Positions 24,342-33,986 of a DNA stretch of 64,000 nt are shown here, piece after piece. The translations under genes and the position numbers were made by a program. Within the stretch, counting starts at the first letter, position 1. Every line of letters begins with the position of its first letter. Under the pieces are notes generated by a model. The model was given only the letters and a program-made list of their open reading frames with translations, was not told where the DNA came from and ran no database searches. This DNA is from Paractinoplanes maris (GTDB taxonomy: Bacteria; Actinomycetota; Actinomycetes; Mycobacteriales; Micromonosporaceae): NCBI RefSeq assembly GCF_023544465.1, contig NZ_JALPVL010000005.1, forward strand, positions 1 to 64,000, written 5' to 3'.

Positions 24342-27300
24342 CGGCGTCGATGGCCTCGATGATGCGGGGGCGCATCTCGGCGGCCTTGATGACGGCGTCG
24401 ACCGAGCCGACCTCGACGGCTCGCTGGATGCTGTGGACGCGGTCGAACTCCGCGGCCACCTCGCCCAGCTTCTCGGTGCGGACGGCGTTGCGCAGCTCCT
24501 CCAGCTCGGCGGCCAGCGCGCTGCGCTCGGCGCCGGTCACGGCGGCGAGGCGTTCTTCCGCGTTGCGCAGCCGTGGGTCGGCGGCCGTGCGGCGGTTGAC
24601 GTCGCCGGTGAAGACGACCGCGGCGGCGGGGGCGCCGCCGAGCACCGAGGCGAAAGAGCCCTCGAGTGCCAGCACAGTCATGTTCGGGTTCAGCATCTTC
24701 GAGAAAACGACGAAGGCACCGCCGTGATAGCGAGAGATGACCGTGAAGATGATCGGGCCGCGGAAGTTGACGATGGCCCGGCCGATCTCGGCCCCGTATT
24801 CGAGCTGCAGCTTGCGCATCGACTCGGGCGAGCCGTCGAAGCCGGACAGGTTGGCCAGCACGACGAGCGGGCGGTTGCCCGACGCGGCGTTGATGGCGCG
24901 GGCCGCCTTCTTCGACGAGCGCGGGAAGAGCGTGCCCGCCGTGTAGGTGTCGGGGCCGTCGGTGGGCGGGAAGCCGCGCCGGGTCACCGACTGCGACTCG
25001 ATGCCGAGCAGGCAGACCGGGATGCCGCCGAGGTGCACGTCCTGCACCACCGCGGTCTCGGCGTCGGCCATGCCGGCCCAGCGCTCCAGCACCGCGTGGT
25101 CCTGGTCGGCCAGCGCCCGCATGACCACGCGGATGTCGAACGGCTTCTTGCGGTCCGGGTTGGCCGTGGACGAGAAGATCTGACCGACCGTGGTGAAGTC
25201 GCTGCCGGCCACGTCGTGCGGGAAGTCGGAGATGTCCCGGTCAACCGGGTCGGCGGTCTGCGCCCGCCGCGGCGACGTCTCACCCGGGACGACGTAGGTG
25301 TGGTCGTAGTGCGACATCAGCACTTCGCGGGCCGCCGCCAGGTTGGGCGCCCAGTACTGCGCCTGGCCGTTGGGGCCCATCACCCGGTCGTAACCGCCGA
25401 TGCCGAAGTTGTCCTCGGCCGACACGCCGCCGGAGAAGTCGAGCGACTGCTTGCCGGTCAGCACCATGGCCGAGTCGGGCGTCATGATCAGGACACCCTT
25501 GGTGTGCATGAGCATCGTCGCTTCGGCGTTCCAGTACGGCTGGGCGCCCACGTTGATCCCGGCGACCACGATGTTGATCTCTTGGCCGGCCTGGGTGAAG
25601 TCGACGATCCGCTTGAGGGCGGCCGCGACCCAGTCCATGTTCTCGGTGCCGGTGTCCATCGAGATCTTGGCGCCGGCCGACAGCGCCCACCACTCCAGCG
25701 GCACCCGCAGCCGCTCGGCGAGGTCGAGCGCCGCGATCACGCGGCGGCACTCCGGTTCCGACAGCGAGCCCAGAGCCTTGGTCGGGTCACCCAGCAGCAC
25801 CGCCCGGGTCACCCCCTCCGGGTGCAGCGCCGTGCGGGTGGTCACCACACCGGCGACGATGGCCGCCGAGTTGGCACCCTTGGGCCGGTCGACCGGCACG
25901 AGAGCACCGGACGCGTCCAGGTCGTGCTCCACGAAATCGCCGAGCAGCCCGGTCAGCTCGTACGGGTAGACGGTGTTGCGGGCCGCGGCTCGCAGCACCT
26001 TGAGGCGGTAGTTGTCGAGCGGCTCGATCGGCTCCTCGGACGGCTCGCCGACGGTCAGCACGGGAGCGCCGGTCGCGTCGTTCGAGATGCGCACGGCGAC
26101 CTTGGCCAGCGTGCCCGTCGCCGGGTCGCGGTAACGGCCGATGAAGAGGATCTCCTCGAGCCCCGCGCCCGCGCTGGTCGGCAGGATGCGCCGGGCGATC
26201 ATCTCCATCTCCTCGCGGGAGATGGAGATCGGCGGCCAGACGTAGATGACGATGCGGTTGGTGCTGAACCGTTTGTCCGACGGCCGCTGGGCCTGGGCCC
26301 GGCGGATCGAGTCGAGGCAGGTCGCGATCGTCTCCTCCGCCGTCGGCAGGGCGACCAGGCGGCCGTCGTGCTCGCGGAGCTCGGTCAGGTCACGCACCTG
26401 GGCGAACGCCACCAGCCGGTCGTCACCCGGGTTCTCCCGCGCGACGCAGCGGAAGAGGTAGATCTCCTCGTCCGAGGAGGGCAGCCGGGTGAGGTCGAAC
26501 TTGCGGAGGCGCTCCAGTTGCATGCGCTGCGCGATGTACGGGTGCAGGCCGCGGATCAGCCGCTCCTCGGCCATCCCGGTGCTCGACGGGCGCCACGTGA
26601 AGTGGTGGTGCATGACGGCGCCACCGCGGCCGGCGACCGTGGTGGTGAGCCGGCGGACCTGCGAGGGCAGCGGGTGGGCACTGACCACCTCGTGCAGGGC
26701 GGCGGCCATCGCGTCGGGGTCGGTCGGCTGCCCCTCCCAGGACAGGTAGATGTCGGCGTCGATCGGTGCGGCACCGGCCAGTTCGGCCAGACCGTCGAGG
26801 GCCGCGCCCAGCTGGTCGAACGGGACGGCGGCGGAGACGATCCACGAGCCCTCCCGCTCCGCGACGAGGAACGCGCCGGCCGTCCGCAGCCCGGTGAGCC
26901 CCTTGTTGCCGTAATAGCGGCGGGTCAGCACCTCGAGCATCACGGAGTTGTCGAGGTCGTGGCGCACGAGGCGCTGGCCGAGCAGCCGGACCAGCGGCTC
27001 GGTGCTGCGGACCATCTGGGCGATCCGCTCGGCCCGGTCGGGTGCCTGCGGGTCGGCGTCGAGCAGGCGCAGGTTCTTGCGGATGTCGGCGTAGACGCGG
27101 GCCCGGTTGCGCAGCAGCAGCGGCTGCCCGAACCACGAGAAGACGACGCCACGGGCCAGGTCGGCCAGGGCCGGGTAGCGGATCTGGGTGGCCGCGATCA
27201 GCCGTTCCAGCGCCAGGCCGGTGGGCTCGCGCAACGTCTCCTCGGGCGGGGAGGCCTGCAGCCAGGTGCGCAGCAACGTCGCGATGAGGTTGGCGTCGGC

Positions 27301-29766
27301 CGCGGCGCGCTGCTGGGCCAGGAAGATCCGGAAGACGGCGGCTTCGAGCTCCGGCGTCCGCTCCAGCTCCTCGACGCCGTAGTGGCCGAGGGCCTTGGAC
27401 AGCCGGGCCTGGAACGACTCGGGCAGACCGGCCCGCTCGACGTCGAGGCTCTGCAGGTAGGTGTGGAAGTACTCCCGCGCGCTACGCACGTGGGTGTCGC
27501 CCGGGCCCTCCTCGCCGGCCGGGCGGTTGCGGCTCAGCTCGGCCAGGTCGGCGAAGACCTCGAGCAGCTGGACCTCGCCGGCCAGCGGGCGGTGACCGGT
27601 CTCGGACGCGGCGGCCAGGTATCCGGCCAGCACCCGGCGCTCGTCCAGCGGGTCGACGTCGAAGCCGAGCAGCTGGCTGCGCAGGTCTTCCTGACCGCGG
27701 GCGGCGCGGACCGCGGCCGACTCGTCGGCGGGCGCGGCGGGCAGGTCGAGCTCGACGCTGTCGGAGGCGGCCTCGGCCACCGCGTCGGCGTCACCGATCG
27801 GCTCGAGCCGCAGCAGCGGCGCCCCCGAGTCGACCTTGGCGCCGACGCTGACCAGGCATTCCTTGACCCGAGCCTTGAACGGAGCCCGGATCACGGCCTC
27901 CATCTTCATCGCCTCGAGCACCAGGACGGGTGCGCCCGCCTCGACCTCGGCGCCGGCCTCGAGCGGGGTAGCGATGACCAGTGCGGGCATCGGCGAGCGC
28001 AGCACGCCGCCCTCGTCACGGCTGACCCGGTGGGTGACGCCGTCGACCTCGACCAGGTGGATCGCGCCGTGCGCGCCGGTGAGGATCTTGTGGCGCTCGC
28101 CGTTGAGGGAGACGCGGCCAGTGTGCTTGTCGAAACGCTCCAGCTCGACGTCGGCCAGGCGGACGTCGGCGCCGGCCTCGATGCCGACGCGGAACCGGCG
28201 GGCGCCGATCCGGGCGACGCGGACGCGGTAGGTCGCGCCGCGCAGCTTCAGGTCCAGCGGGCGGCCGCTCTCGTGGCGCACCTGCGGGCGGCCGCCGAAA
28301 GCCGTCGACAGCAGCCGCTGCTTCTCGGTGAGCTCCTCTTCCTCGTACGCCTCGATGGCGGCCACGGCGAGCGCGACGGCCGAGTGCTTGTGCGAGACGA
28401 GGCGGCCCTCACCGCGGACGCGGTCGATCCAGCCCGTGTCGGCCGAGCCGTCGATGACCTCGGGCTGGTCGAGCAGGTCGAGCACGAAGCTCTTGTTGGT
28501 CGCGCCGCCCTCGATGACGACGGTCGTGTCGGCCATCGCCCGGCGGAGGCGGCCCAGCGCCTCGTCGCGGTCGTTCCCGTACGCGATGACCTTGGCGATC
28601 ATCGAGTCGAAGTCGCCGGGAATGGTGTCGCCCTCGCTCACGCCCGTGTCGACGCGGATGCCGGGACCGGCCGGCAGGTCGAGCCGGGCGATGCGGCCCG
28701 GCGACGGGGCGAAGTCCCGGTCGGGGTCCTCGGCGTTGAGCCGGGCCTCGATGGCGTGCCCGCGCTCGCGCGGCGGCTCCCCGGTCAGGCGCCCGCCCGA
28801 GGCGACGTGCAGCTGGGCCTTGACCAGGTCGAAGCCGGTGGTCGACTCGGTGATCGGGTGTTCCACCTGCAGGCGGGTGTTGACCTCGAGGAACGCCAGG
28901 AGGTCGTCGCCGGGGTGGTAGAGGAACTCGACGGTGGCCGCGCCCCGGTAACCGACCCGGACGGCCAGCCGCTCGGCCGACTGCTTGAGCTCGAGGGCGC
29001 GCTCGGGCGGGAGTACCGGCGACGCCGACTCCTCGATGACCTTCTGGTTGCGGCGCTGCACCGAGCAGTCGCGCACGCCCAGCGCCCACGCGGTGCCCTC
29101 ACCGTCGGCGATGACCTGCACCTCGACGTGGCGGGCGCCGGTGACCAGACGCTCCAGGAAGACGATGCCGCTGCCGAAGGCGCGGGCGGCCTCCTGGCTG
29201 GTGCGCTCGTAGGCGTCGGCGAGCTGGTCGCCGTCGCGCACGACCCGGATGCCGCGACCGCCGCCGCCGGCGGTGGCCTTGAGCATCAGCGGGTAGCCGA
29301 TCGTCTCGGCCGCCGCGAGCGCGGCGTCGAGGGTCTCGACCGGGCCGCGGCTCCACGGCGCGACGGGGACCCCGACCTCCTCGGCGATCAGCTTGGCGCC
29401 GATCTTGTCGCCGAGCTTGCGCATGGCGTCGGGACTGGGGCCGACGAACGCGATGCCGATGCGCTCACACAGCTCGGCGAAGGCCGGGTCCTCGGCGACG
29501 AAACCCCAGCCGACCCACGCCGCGTCGGCGCCGGTGTCGAGCAGCGCGCGCTCGAGCGTCTTGAGGTCGAGGTAGGGCCGCGAGGCGGCCGGACCCAGGT
29601 CGTACGCGATGTCGGCCTCGCGGACGAAGGTGGATCCTCGATCGACGTCGGTGAACAGAGCCACCGTCTCGATCGGGGCTCCGGTCTCGGCGGCCAGCTC
29701 ACGGACGGCGTGAATGAGCCGCATGGCGGCCTCACCACGGTTGACGATGGCGATACGACTGAACAC
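24322..29766 (-). CDS. Single-chain multidomain acyl-CoA carboxylase (BC-BCCP-central-CT)
   Basis: 1,814 residues, with all parts of a biotin-dependent carboxylase in one chain. Residues 1-450: biotin carboxylase (IVNRGEAAMR, Gly-rich loop GGGGRGIRVV). Around 560-640: BCCP with EAMKMEA, biotin on Lys621. About 690-1280: a central region without bacterial ACC counterpart but like the eukaryotic ACC central domain. 1280-1814: carboxyltransferase with beta and alpha halves (GINVGAQPYWNAEATML, SGGVSAEDNFGIGGYDRV, GGAFVVFSK). It should carboxylate an acyl-CoA with ATP and bicarbonate; substrate unknown. GTG start at 29766. The gene is monocistronic and divergent from a receiver protein. Confidence 0.93.
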   Translation of the reverse strand: MFSRIAIVNRGEAAMRLIHAVRELAAETGAPIETVALFTDVDRGSTFVREADIAYDLGPAASRPYLDLKTLERALLDTGADAAWVGWGFVAEDPAFAELCERIGIAFVGPSPDAMRKLGDKIGAKLIAEEVGVPVAPWSRGPVETLDAALAAAETIGYPLMLKATAGGGGRGIRVVRDGDQLADAYERTSQEAARAFGSGIVFLERLVTGARHVEVQVIADGEGTAWALGVRDCSVQRRNQKVIEESASPVLPPERALELKQSAERLAVRVGYRGAATVEFLYHPGDDLLAFLEVNTRLQVEHPITESTTGFDLVKAQLHVASGGRLTGEPPRERGHAIEARLNAEDPDRDFAPSPGRIARLDLPAGPGIRVDTGVSEGDTIPGDFDSMIAKVIAYGNDRDEALGRLRRAMADTTVVIEGGATNKSFVLDLLDQPEVIDGSADTGWIDRVRGEGRLVSHKHSAVALAVAAIEAYEEEELTEKQRLLSTAFGGRPQVRHESGRPLDLKLRGATYRVRVARIGARRFRVGIEAGADVRLADVELERFDKHTGRVSLNGERHKILTGAHGAIHLVEVDGVTHRVSRDEGGVLRSPMPALVIATPLEAGAEVEAGAPVLVLEAMKMEAVIRAPFKARVKECLVSVGAKVDSGAPLLRLEPIGDADAVAEAASDSVELDLPAAPADESAAVRAARGQEDLRSQLLGFDVDPLDERRVLAGYLAAASETGHRPLAGEVQLLEVFADLAELSRNRPAGEEGPGDTHVRSAREYFHTYLQSLDVERAGLPESFQARLSKALGHYGVEELERTPELEAAVFRIFLAQQRAAADANLIATLLRTWLQASPPEETLREPTGLALERLIAATQIRYPALADLARGVVFSWFGQPLLLRNRARVYADIRKNLRLLDADPQAPDRAERIAQMVRSTEPLVRLLGQRLVRHDLDNSVMLEVLTRRYYGNKGLTGLRTAGAFLVAEREGSWIVSAAVPFDQLGAALDGLAELAGAAPIDADIYLSWEGQPTDPDAMAAALHEVVSAHPLPSQVRRLTTTVAGRGGAVMHHHFTWRPSSTGMAEERLIRGLHPYIAQRMQLERLRKFDLTRLPSSDEEIYLFRCVARENPGDDRLVAFAQVRDLTELREHDGRLVALPTAEETIATCLDSIRRAQAQRPSDKRFSTNRIVIYVWPPISISREEMEMIARRILPTSAGAGLEEILFIGRYRDPATGTLAKVAVRISNDATGAPVLTVGEPSEEPIEPLDNYRLKVLRAAARNTVYPYELTGLLGDFVEHDLDASGALVPVDRPKGANSAAIVAGVVTTRTALHPEGVTRAVLLGDPTKALGSLSEPECRRVIAALDLAERLRVPLEWWALSAGAKISMDTGTENMDWVAAALKRIVDFTQAGQEINIVVAGINVGAQPYWNAEATMLMHTKGVLIMTPDSAMVLTGKQSLDFSGGVSAEDNFGIGGYDRVMGPNGQAQYWAPNLAAAREVLMSHYDHTYVVPGETSPRRAQTADPVDRDISDFPHDVAGSDFTTVGQIFSSTANPDRKKPFDIRVVMRALADQDHAVLERWAGMADAETAVVQDVHLGGIPVCLLGIESQSVTRRGFPPTDGPDTYTAGTLFPRSSKKAARAINAASGNRPLVVLANLSGFDGSPESMRKLQLEYGAEIGRAIVNFRGPIIFTVISRYHGGAFVVFSKMLNPNMTVLALEGSFASVLGGAPAAAVVFTGDVNRRTAADPRLRNAEERLAAVTGAERSALAAELEELRNAVRTEKLGEVAAEFDRVHSIQRAVEVGSVDAVIKAAEMRPRIIEAIDAALRRQP

Positions 29767-29903
29767 CCGAACGATTCCCTACCTCACGGAAAGCTTCGAC
29801 AGGAGACTACAGGCGACCCGCCGCGGGGGGTACGGCGTTCGGTCGTGGGTACTACCGCTAGCAGGAATGCGGACTCGACGGACGACCTGGAAGCCTGGAT
29901 CAC

Positions 29904-30260
29904 GTGACATTGCGGTGCCTCCTCGTAGACGACAACGACCACTTCCTCGCCGCGGCGCGTGACCTGCTGGAGCGCGAGGGTGTGGTGGTGGCGGGCATCG
30001 CGTACGACATCGCGGGGGCCCTCGCATGTGCCGGTGAGCTGCGGCCCGACGTGGTCCTGGTCGACATCAACCTGGGCGGCGAGAGCGGCTTCGACCTGGC
30101 CCGCCGGTTGTCGCCGACCCCTGTGATCATGATCTCCACGCACAGCGGGGACGACTACGAGGACCTGGTCGAGGATTCAGCGGCGATCGGCTTCCTGAGC
30201 AAGATCGAGCTGTCCGGCTCCGCGGTGCTCTCGCTGGTCAGCGCGCTTCCAGAAAGGTGA
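29904..30260 (+). CDS. Receiver-only response regulator
   Basis: 118 residues containing only a CheY-like domain: acidic pair in LLVDDND, phospho-acceptor Asp in VLVDINLG near residue 54, Thr/Ser near MISTHSGD and Lys in FLSKIELS. There is no output domain. It could act as a phosphate shuttle, a dead-end sink, or by protein contact. It starts with GTG and converges with the NarL-type regulator gene, overlapping it by 23 bp at the 3' ends. The GAF kinase nearby is a possible donor. Confidence 0.88.
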   Translation: MTLRCLLVDDNDHFLAAARDLLEREGVVVAGIAYDIAGALACAGELRPDVVLVDINLGGESGFDLARRLSPTPVIMISTHSGDDYEDLVEDSAAIGFLSKIELSGSAVLSLVSALPER

Positions 30261-30891
30261 GCACGGCCAGGACGCGCCGGTGGTGGTCGTCGGTCTCGGG
30301 CAGGTTGAGCTTGCTCAGGACGCTGCGGACGTGCTTCTCGACAGTGCCCTCGGTGATCCACAACCGGCGGGCGATGCCGGAGTTGGACTGGCCCTCGGCC
30401 ATCTGACCCAGGACCTCACGCTCGCGGGAGCTGAGCGCGGCCAGCGGGTCGTCGCGGCGCCGGGCGGTGACCAGCTCGGAGACCAGGCCGGGGTCGATGA
30501 CCGAGCCGCCACCGGCGATGCGCTCGACCGCGGCCAGGAACTCGGTCACGTCGGTGATGCGGCTCTTGAGCAGGTAGCCGATGCGGCGGCCGCCGGCCAG
30601 CAACTCCATCGCCTGGTCGACGTCGGCGTAGGCGGACAGCACGAGCACGCCGGTCTCGGGCAGCTCGGCGCGGATCTGCTGGGCCGCCTGCAACCCCTCG
30701 GTGGTGTGGGTGGGCGGCATCCGCACGTCGACCACGACCAGGTCGGGCTGGGTGGCCCGGACCAGCCGCAACAGCTCGGTGGCGTCACCGGCCTGCCCGA
30801 GCACGTCGAGCCCCTCGCGGACGAGCAGGCTGGCGATGCCCTCGCGCAGCAGCACGTCGTCCTCGGCCAACACGACCCGCAGCCCAGTCAT
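30238..30891 (-). CDS. NarL-family response regulator
   Basis: 217 residues: receiver (acidic pair in LAEDDVLL, Asp in VVDVRMPP, Lys in LLKSRITD) and a LuxR-type helix-turn-helix (SSREREVLGQMAEGQSNSGIA) ending in HHRRVLAVLTFLEAR. The partner is most likely the GAF-type kinase encoded 360 bp away on the same strand, with a divergent DUF5999 gene between them. The start ATG 30891 is the only one that leaves the receiver complete; an earlier start would add a Ser/Arg-rich stretch. Confidence 0.92.
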   Translation of the reverse strand: MTGLRVVLAEDDVLLREGIASLLVREGLDVLGQAGDATELLRLVRATQPDLVVVDVRMPPTHTTEGLQAAQQIRAELPETGVLVLSAYADVDQAMELLAGGRRIGYLLKSRITDVTEFLAAVERIAGGGSVIDPGLVSELVTARRRDDPLAALSSREREVLGQMAEGQSNSGIARRLWITEGTVEKHVRSVLSKLNLPETDDHHRRVLAVLTFLEAR

Positions 30892-30981
30892 GGCAGAGAT
30901 TATGCGGCTACCGGCTAGCCGGTATCGAGGAGTGGGGGTGGCCTCGATGTGTGATCCCCGCGATCTCGCGAGTCTGTACTC

Positions 30982-31254
30982 ATGTGCAACCACACCCCCG
31001 AGTGCCCGGCGGTCGACCAGCCGGGGTGGGAAACCGCAGCTCAGCTGGTCCACCACGACGACCTGGGCTGGAGCATGTTGTGCAACGGCGCGATCGTGCT
31101 CGACGCCGCCGTTCGCCCCGAGCCGGCCCCGGTGCCGGTGCCCGCCGTCACCGAGATGCCCGTCCGCGCCCGGCGTGCGCGCACCCGGACCAGGACCCGC
31201 CAGGCCGTCCCGGCCCCCGCCCGCCGACCGGTCACCGAGCCGATCGCCGCCTGA
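30982..31254 (+). CDS. DUF5999-like small protein
   Basis: 90 residues. The first ~45 match the actinomycete DUF5999 pattern: an N-terminal MCxH-x4-C (Cys2, His4, Cys8) and a GWSMLCNG element with a further Cys. The Cys/His set suggests a metal or redox site. The tail (residues 48-90) is Arg/Pro/Ala rich and variable. The function of DUF5999 is not known. The gene is wedged between the NarL regulator and the kinase gene, running opposite to both; its stop directly abuts the kinase stop. Confidence 0.75.
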   Translation: MCNHTPECPAVDQPGWETAAQLVHHDDLGWSMLCNGAIVLDAAVRPEPAPVPVPAVTEMPVRARRARTRTRTRQAVPAPARRPVTEPIAA

Positions 31255-32712
31255 TCAGCGCTGCGTCTCGTCGCCGTCGCGGCTCGGCCGGCCACCGCCG
31301 GGATCGAGCGGGATCCGGGCGGTGACGGTGGTGCCGGCGCCGGCCGGGCTGATCACGTCGAGCGTTCCGCCGAGCGCCTCGGTGCGGTCCTTGAGGCCGA
31401 GCAGCCCGGTGCCGCCCGCGAAGTCGGCGCCGCCCGACCCGTCGTCGTGCACGCGCAGGTGCAGGCAGCCGTCCTGTTCGGTCACGGTCACCTCGACGAC
31501 GGTGGCGCCGGCGTGCTTGACGGCGTTGGTGAGCACCTCGGAGACGACGTAGTAGGCGCCGACCTCGATCGCCTGCGGCGGACGCCCGGTCAGGCGTACG
31601 TCGACCTCGACCGGAAGCGGCGAACGGCGCGCGAGTGCCCGCAGCGCCGGCCGCAGGCCGGAATCGGACAACACCGCCGGGTGGATGCCGCGGGACAGCT
31701 CGCGCAGCTCGTCGATGACAGTCATCAGGTCGGTGCCGATCTCGGCCATCTCACCGGGCTCGGCTTTGTCGTGGGCCGCGGTCCGCAGCCGCAGGGCCAG
31801 CGCGACGAGCCGCTGCTGGGCACCGTCGTGCAGGTCGCGCTCGATCCGGCGGCGGGCCTCGTCGGCGGCGGCGACCAGACGGGCCCGGGAACTGATCAGT
31901 TCCGCCCGGCTCTGCGCGTCGGCGACCGAGGTGGCCACCAGTTCGGTGTATTCGCTCATCCGCACCTCGGTGTCCGGCGGCAGGTGCGACTCGGCGGAAC
32001 CGACCGAGCACATGCCCCACAGCCGGCCGCTCACGACGATCGGCACCCCCACGGCGGTGGAGTCGAGGCGGGAGGCGCGGCCCGTTTCCCGTACGAGGTC
32101 GACGAGCTCGCCGGGCACGGCCGGGGCGGGCAGACCGGCGCAGGCCAGCTCGGTCGTCGAGCCGTCCAACTCGTACCGGAACAGGGTGGCCGTGTCGCTG
32201 CCCAGGTGGGCCCGGACCTCGTGGGTGACCGCCGCGAAGACCCGCTCGGGGGCCTCGCCCTTGGCGATGAGCAGGGCCAGCCGGCGCAGCGACGCCTGGA
32301 CGTCGGCCATGTCGCCCCGGGCCCGTTCGGCGGCGACCGCCCGGCGGCTGGTCACGGTGGCCACCGTGCCGACGATGACCGCCATGCCGAGGAAGGTGGC
32401 GAGCAGCGTGTACGCGGCCTCGGAGAGCTCCCGCAGCGGCGGGAGGAAGAACCAGTCGTACGCCAGGATCGCCGCCGTGCCGATCGGCAGGGCGTAGAGG
32501 ATGCCCAGGGCGCGCGCGAACAAGAGCACCACGGCGAGCAGGACGGCGGCGAACGGAAGCGCGTGGATCTCGCCGCGGGCGAGCGTGCACACCACGCGCG
32601 CGATCGCGAAAGAGACGGCACCGGCGACCGCGGCCAGCACAACCTGCAGCGGGAGCGGGATCCGCGTTCGGGACAGCACGTGCCGAGGCTGCCACCGCGG
32701 GACTCCCGGCAC
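31255..32712 (-). CDS. GAF-domain sensor histidine kinase (HisKA_3)
   Basis: 485 residues. Four hydrophobic helices (about 20-120) of the DUF4118/KdpD type, a GAF domain (about 145-270), then the dimerisation motif ARRRIERDLHDGAQQRLVALALR and a HATPase_c with EVLTNAVKHA and LLGLKDRTEALGG. This layout is common in actinomycete oxygen or redox sensors, but no haem-ligand can be assigned in the GAF domain here. Its likely target is the NarL-type regulator downstream. GTG start. It is divergent from the SIS-domain gene. Confidence 0.92.
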   Translation of the reverse strand: MPGVPRWQPRHVLSRTRIPLPLQVVLAAVAGAVSFAIARVVCTLARGEIHALPFAAVLLAVVLLFARALGILYALPIGTAAILAYDWFFLPPLRELSEAAYTLLATFLGMAVIVGTVATVTSRRAVAAERARGDMADVQASLRRLALLIAKGEAPERVFAAVTHEVRAHLGSDTATLFRYELDGSTTELACAGLPAPAVPGELVDLVRETGRASRLDSTAVGVPIVVSGRLWGMCSVGSAESHLPPDTEVRMSEYTELVATSVADAQSRAELISSRARLVAAADEARRRIERDLHDGAQQRLVALALRLRTAAHDKAEPGEMAEIGTDLMTVIDELRELSRGIHPAVLSDSGLRPALRALARRSPLPVEVDVRLTGRPPQAIEVGAYYVVSEVLTNAVKHAGATVVEVTVTEQDGCLHLRVHDDGSGGADFAGGTGLLGLKDRTEALGGTLDVISPAGAGTTVTARIPLDPGGGRPSRDGDETQR

Positions 32713-32846
32713 AACATCAACCGGCTCCGGGCGGCGCGGGAGAGGCGACGATCACCTCAGGCGTGGGTGATGTCGCTCGGCGCGGCGCAGTCACATGGAC
32801 ACTCCGGACCAGCGGAAGTGCGCGGAAACGGGCATAATTCGCGGAC

Positions 32847-33725
32847 ATGAACGACACCGCTGCCGAGATCGCCAGTCAGCCGGACGTCTGGGTGCGAGCC
32901 CTCGAACTCACCGAGCCCGCCCGCCGCGAACTGGCCGCCCCCGGCGAGCGGATGCTCGTGCTCGGCTGCGGCACGTCCTGGTTCGTCGCCCAGAGCATCG
33001 CTGAGCTGCGCGAGAACGCCGGACTCGGCGAGACCGACGCGGTCTGCGCGTCGGAGTTCGTGCCGCGCCGCCACTACGACCGGGTGGTGGCGGTGACCCG
33101 CTCCGGCACGTCGACCGAGGTGCTCGAGGCGCTGCGCAAGGTCCCGGCCGGCCCCCGGCGGGTCGCGGTCACCGCGGTCGCGGGGGAGCCGGTCGACGGC
33201 CTGTCCGACGCGCGTCTGCTGCTCGACTTCGCCGATGAGCGCAGTGTCGTGCAGACCCGCTTCCCGACCTCGGTGCTGGCGCTGGCCCGGGCGGCGTTCG
33301 GCGCGGACCTGCGCGATGCCGTCGCCGACGGGCGGGCGGCCCTGAGCGCCGACCTGCCGGCCGACCCGGCCGGCGTCGACCACCTGGTCTTCCTGGGCAC
33401 CGGCTGGACGGTCGGCCTCGCCCACGAGGCGGCGCTCAAGGTCCGCGAGGCCGCCCAGGCGTACTCGGAGTCCTATCCGGCAATGGATTTCCGGCACGGA
33501 CCGGTCGCCGTGGCCGGGCCGCGCAGCCTCGTCTGGTCGCTCGGTGACGTCCCGGCTGGTCTCGACGACGTGGCCCGGGGCGCCGGCGCCACCCCGTACC
33601 GCAACGGTCTCGACCCTCTCGCCCAGCTCGTGCTCGTCCAGCGCTTCGCGCTGGCCCTGGCCGCCCGGCGCGGCCTCGACCCGGACCACCCGCGACTGCT
33701 CACCCGATCAGTCGTCCTGGCCTGA
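32847..33725 (+). CDS. SIS-domain sugar-phosphate isomerase/deaminase-like protein
   Basis: 292 residues with two SIS domains: the first with LVLGCGTSWFVAQSIAEL and TRSGTSTEV (Ser-rich phosphate loop), the second with LGTGWTVGLAHEAALKVREA and the ESYPAMDFRHGP element. It resembles the isomerase half of GlmS and AgaS-type aminosugar deaminase/isomerases. No glutaminase domain is present. It likely acts on an amino-sugar phosphate. A CATAAT -10-like hexamer lies 8 bp before the ATG. No sugar transport genes are adjacent. Confidence 0.88.
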   Translation: MNDTAAEIASQPDVWVRALELTEPARRELAAPGERMLVLGCGTSWFVAQSIAELRENAGLGETDAVCASEFVPRRHYDRVVAVTRSGTSTEVLEALRKVPAGPRRVAVTAVAGEPVDGLSDARLLLDFADERSVVQTRFPTSVLALARAAFGADLRDAVADGRAALSADLPADPAGVDHLVFLGTGWTVGLAHEAALKVREAAQAYSESYPAMDFRHGPVAVAGPRSLVWSLGDVPAGLDDVARGAGATPYRNGLDPLAQLVLVQRFALALAARRGLDPDHPRLLTRSVVLA

Positions 33726-33798
33726 TCCCATGGGACGACGCCCCATGACGTTCACCGGTCTGAAGTGCTGAGACTCGGCGACGCTATAGTTCGCCGCT

Positions 33799-33924
33799 AT
33801 GACTGTGTCGGCTGAGGCGCTGGCATCGTTGGCGGTGTTCGCCGGCCACCTCAGCTACCTTCTCCACCCGCCGTCGGCCCGGCACGACCCGCGCGCCCCG
33901 GCTCTGACGCAGCGGCTCCGATGA
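33799..33924 (+). CDS. Putative 41-residue ORF before the DUF6518-like gene
   Basis: A short open frame starting 8 bp after a TATAGT hexamer (33785-33790), so it could begin a leaderless message. It ends in an overlap (ATGA at 33921-33924) with the next start. The product is Ala/His/Leu rich without a recognisable family. It may be a leader peptide or a real small gene; the evidence is only the promoter and the coupling. Confidence 0.25.
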   Translation: MTVSAEALASLAVFAGHLSYLLHPPSARHDPRAPALTQRLR

Positions 33925-33986
33925 CGCGACGGCTGTTGTCCGTGGTCGGCGCGGCCCTGCTCTTCGGATGCTCGCCGCGCTGGTGA
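33921..33986 (+). pseudogene. Separated N-terminus of the DUF6518-like gene
   Basis: 22 codons giving a positive start and a hydrophobic stretch, ending in TGA just inside the next frame's ATG (33968). It reads as the first membrane segment of the following gene. A sequencing error, a true frameshift mutation or programmed frameshifting are all possible. Confidence 0.45.

Noticed and set aside
24199..29907. 1,902-residue open frame on the + strand
   Set aside because: It is an antisense shadow of the carboxylase gene: composition is Arg/His/Gly rich, no domain is recognisable, and the minus strand encodes full carboxylase motifs.
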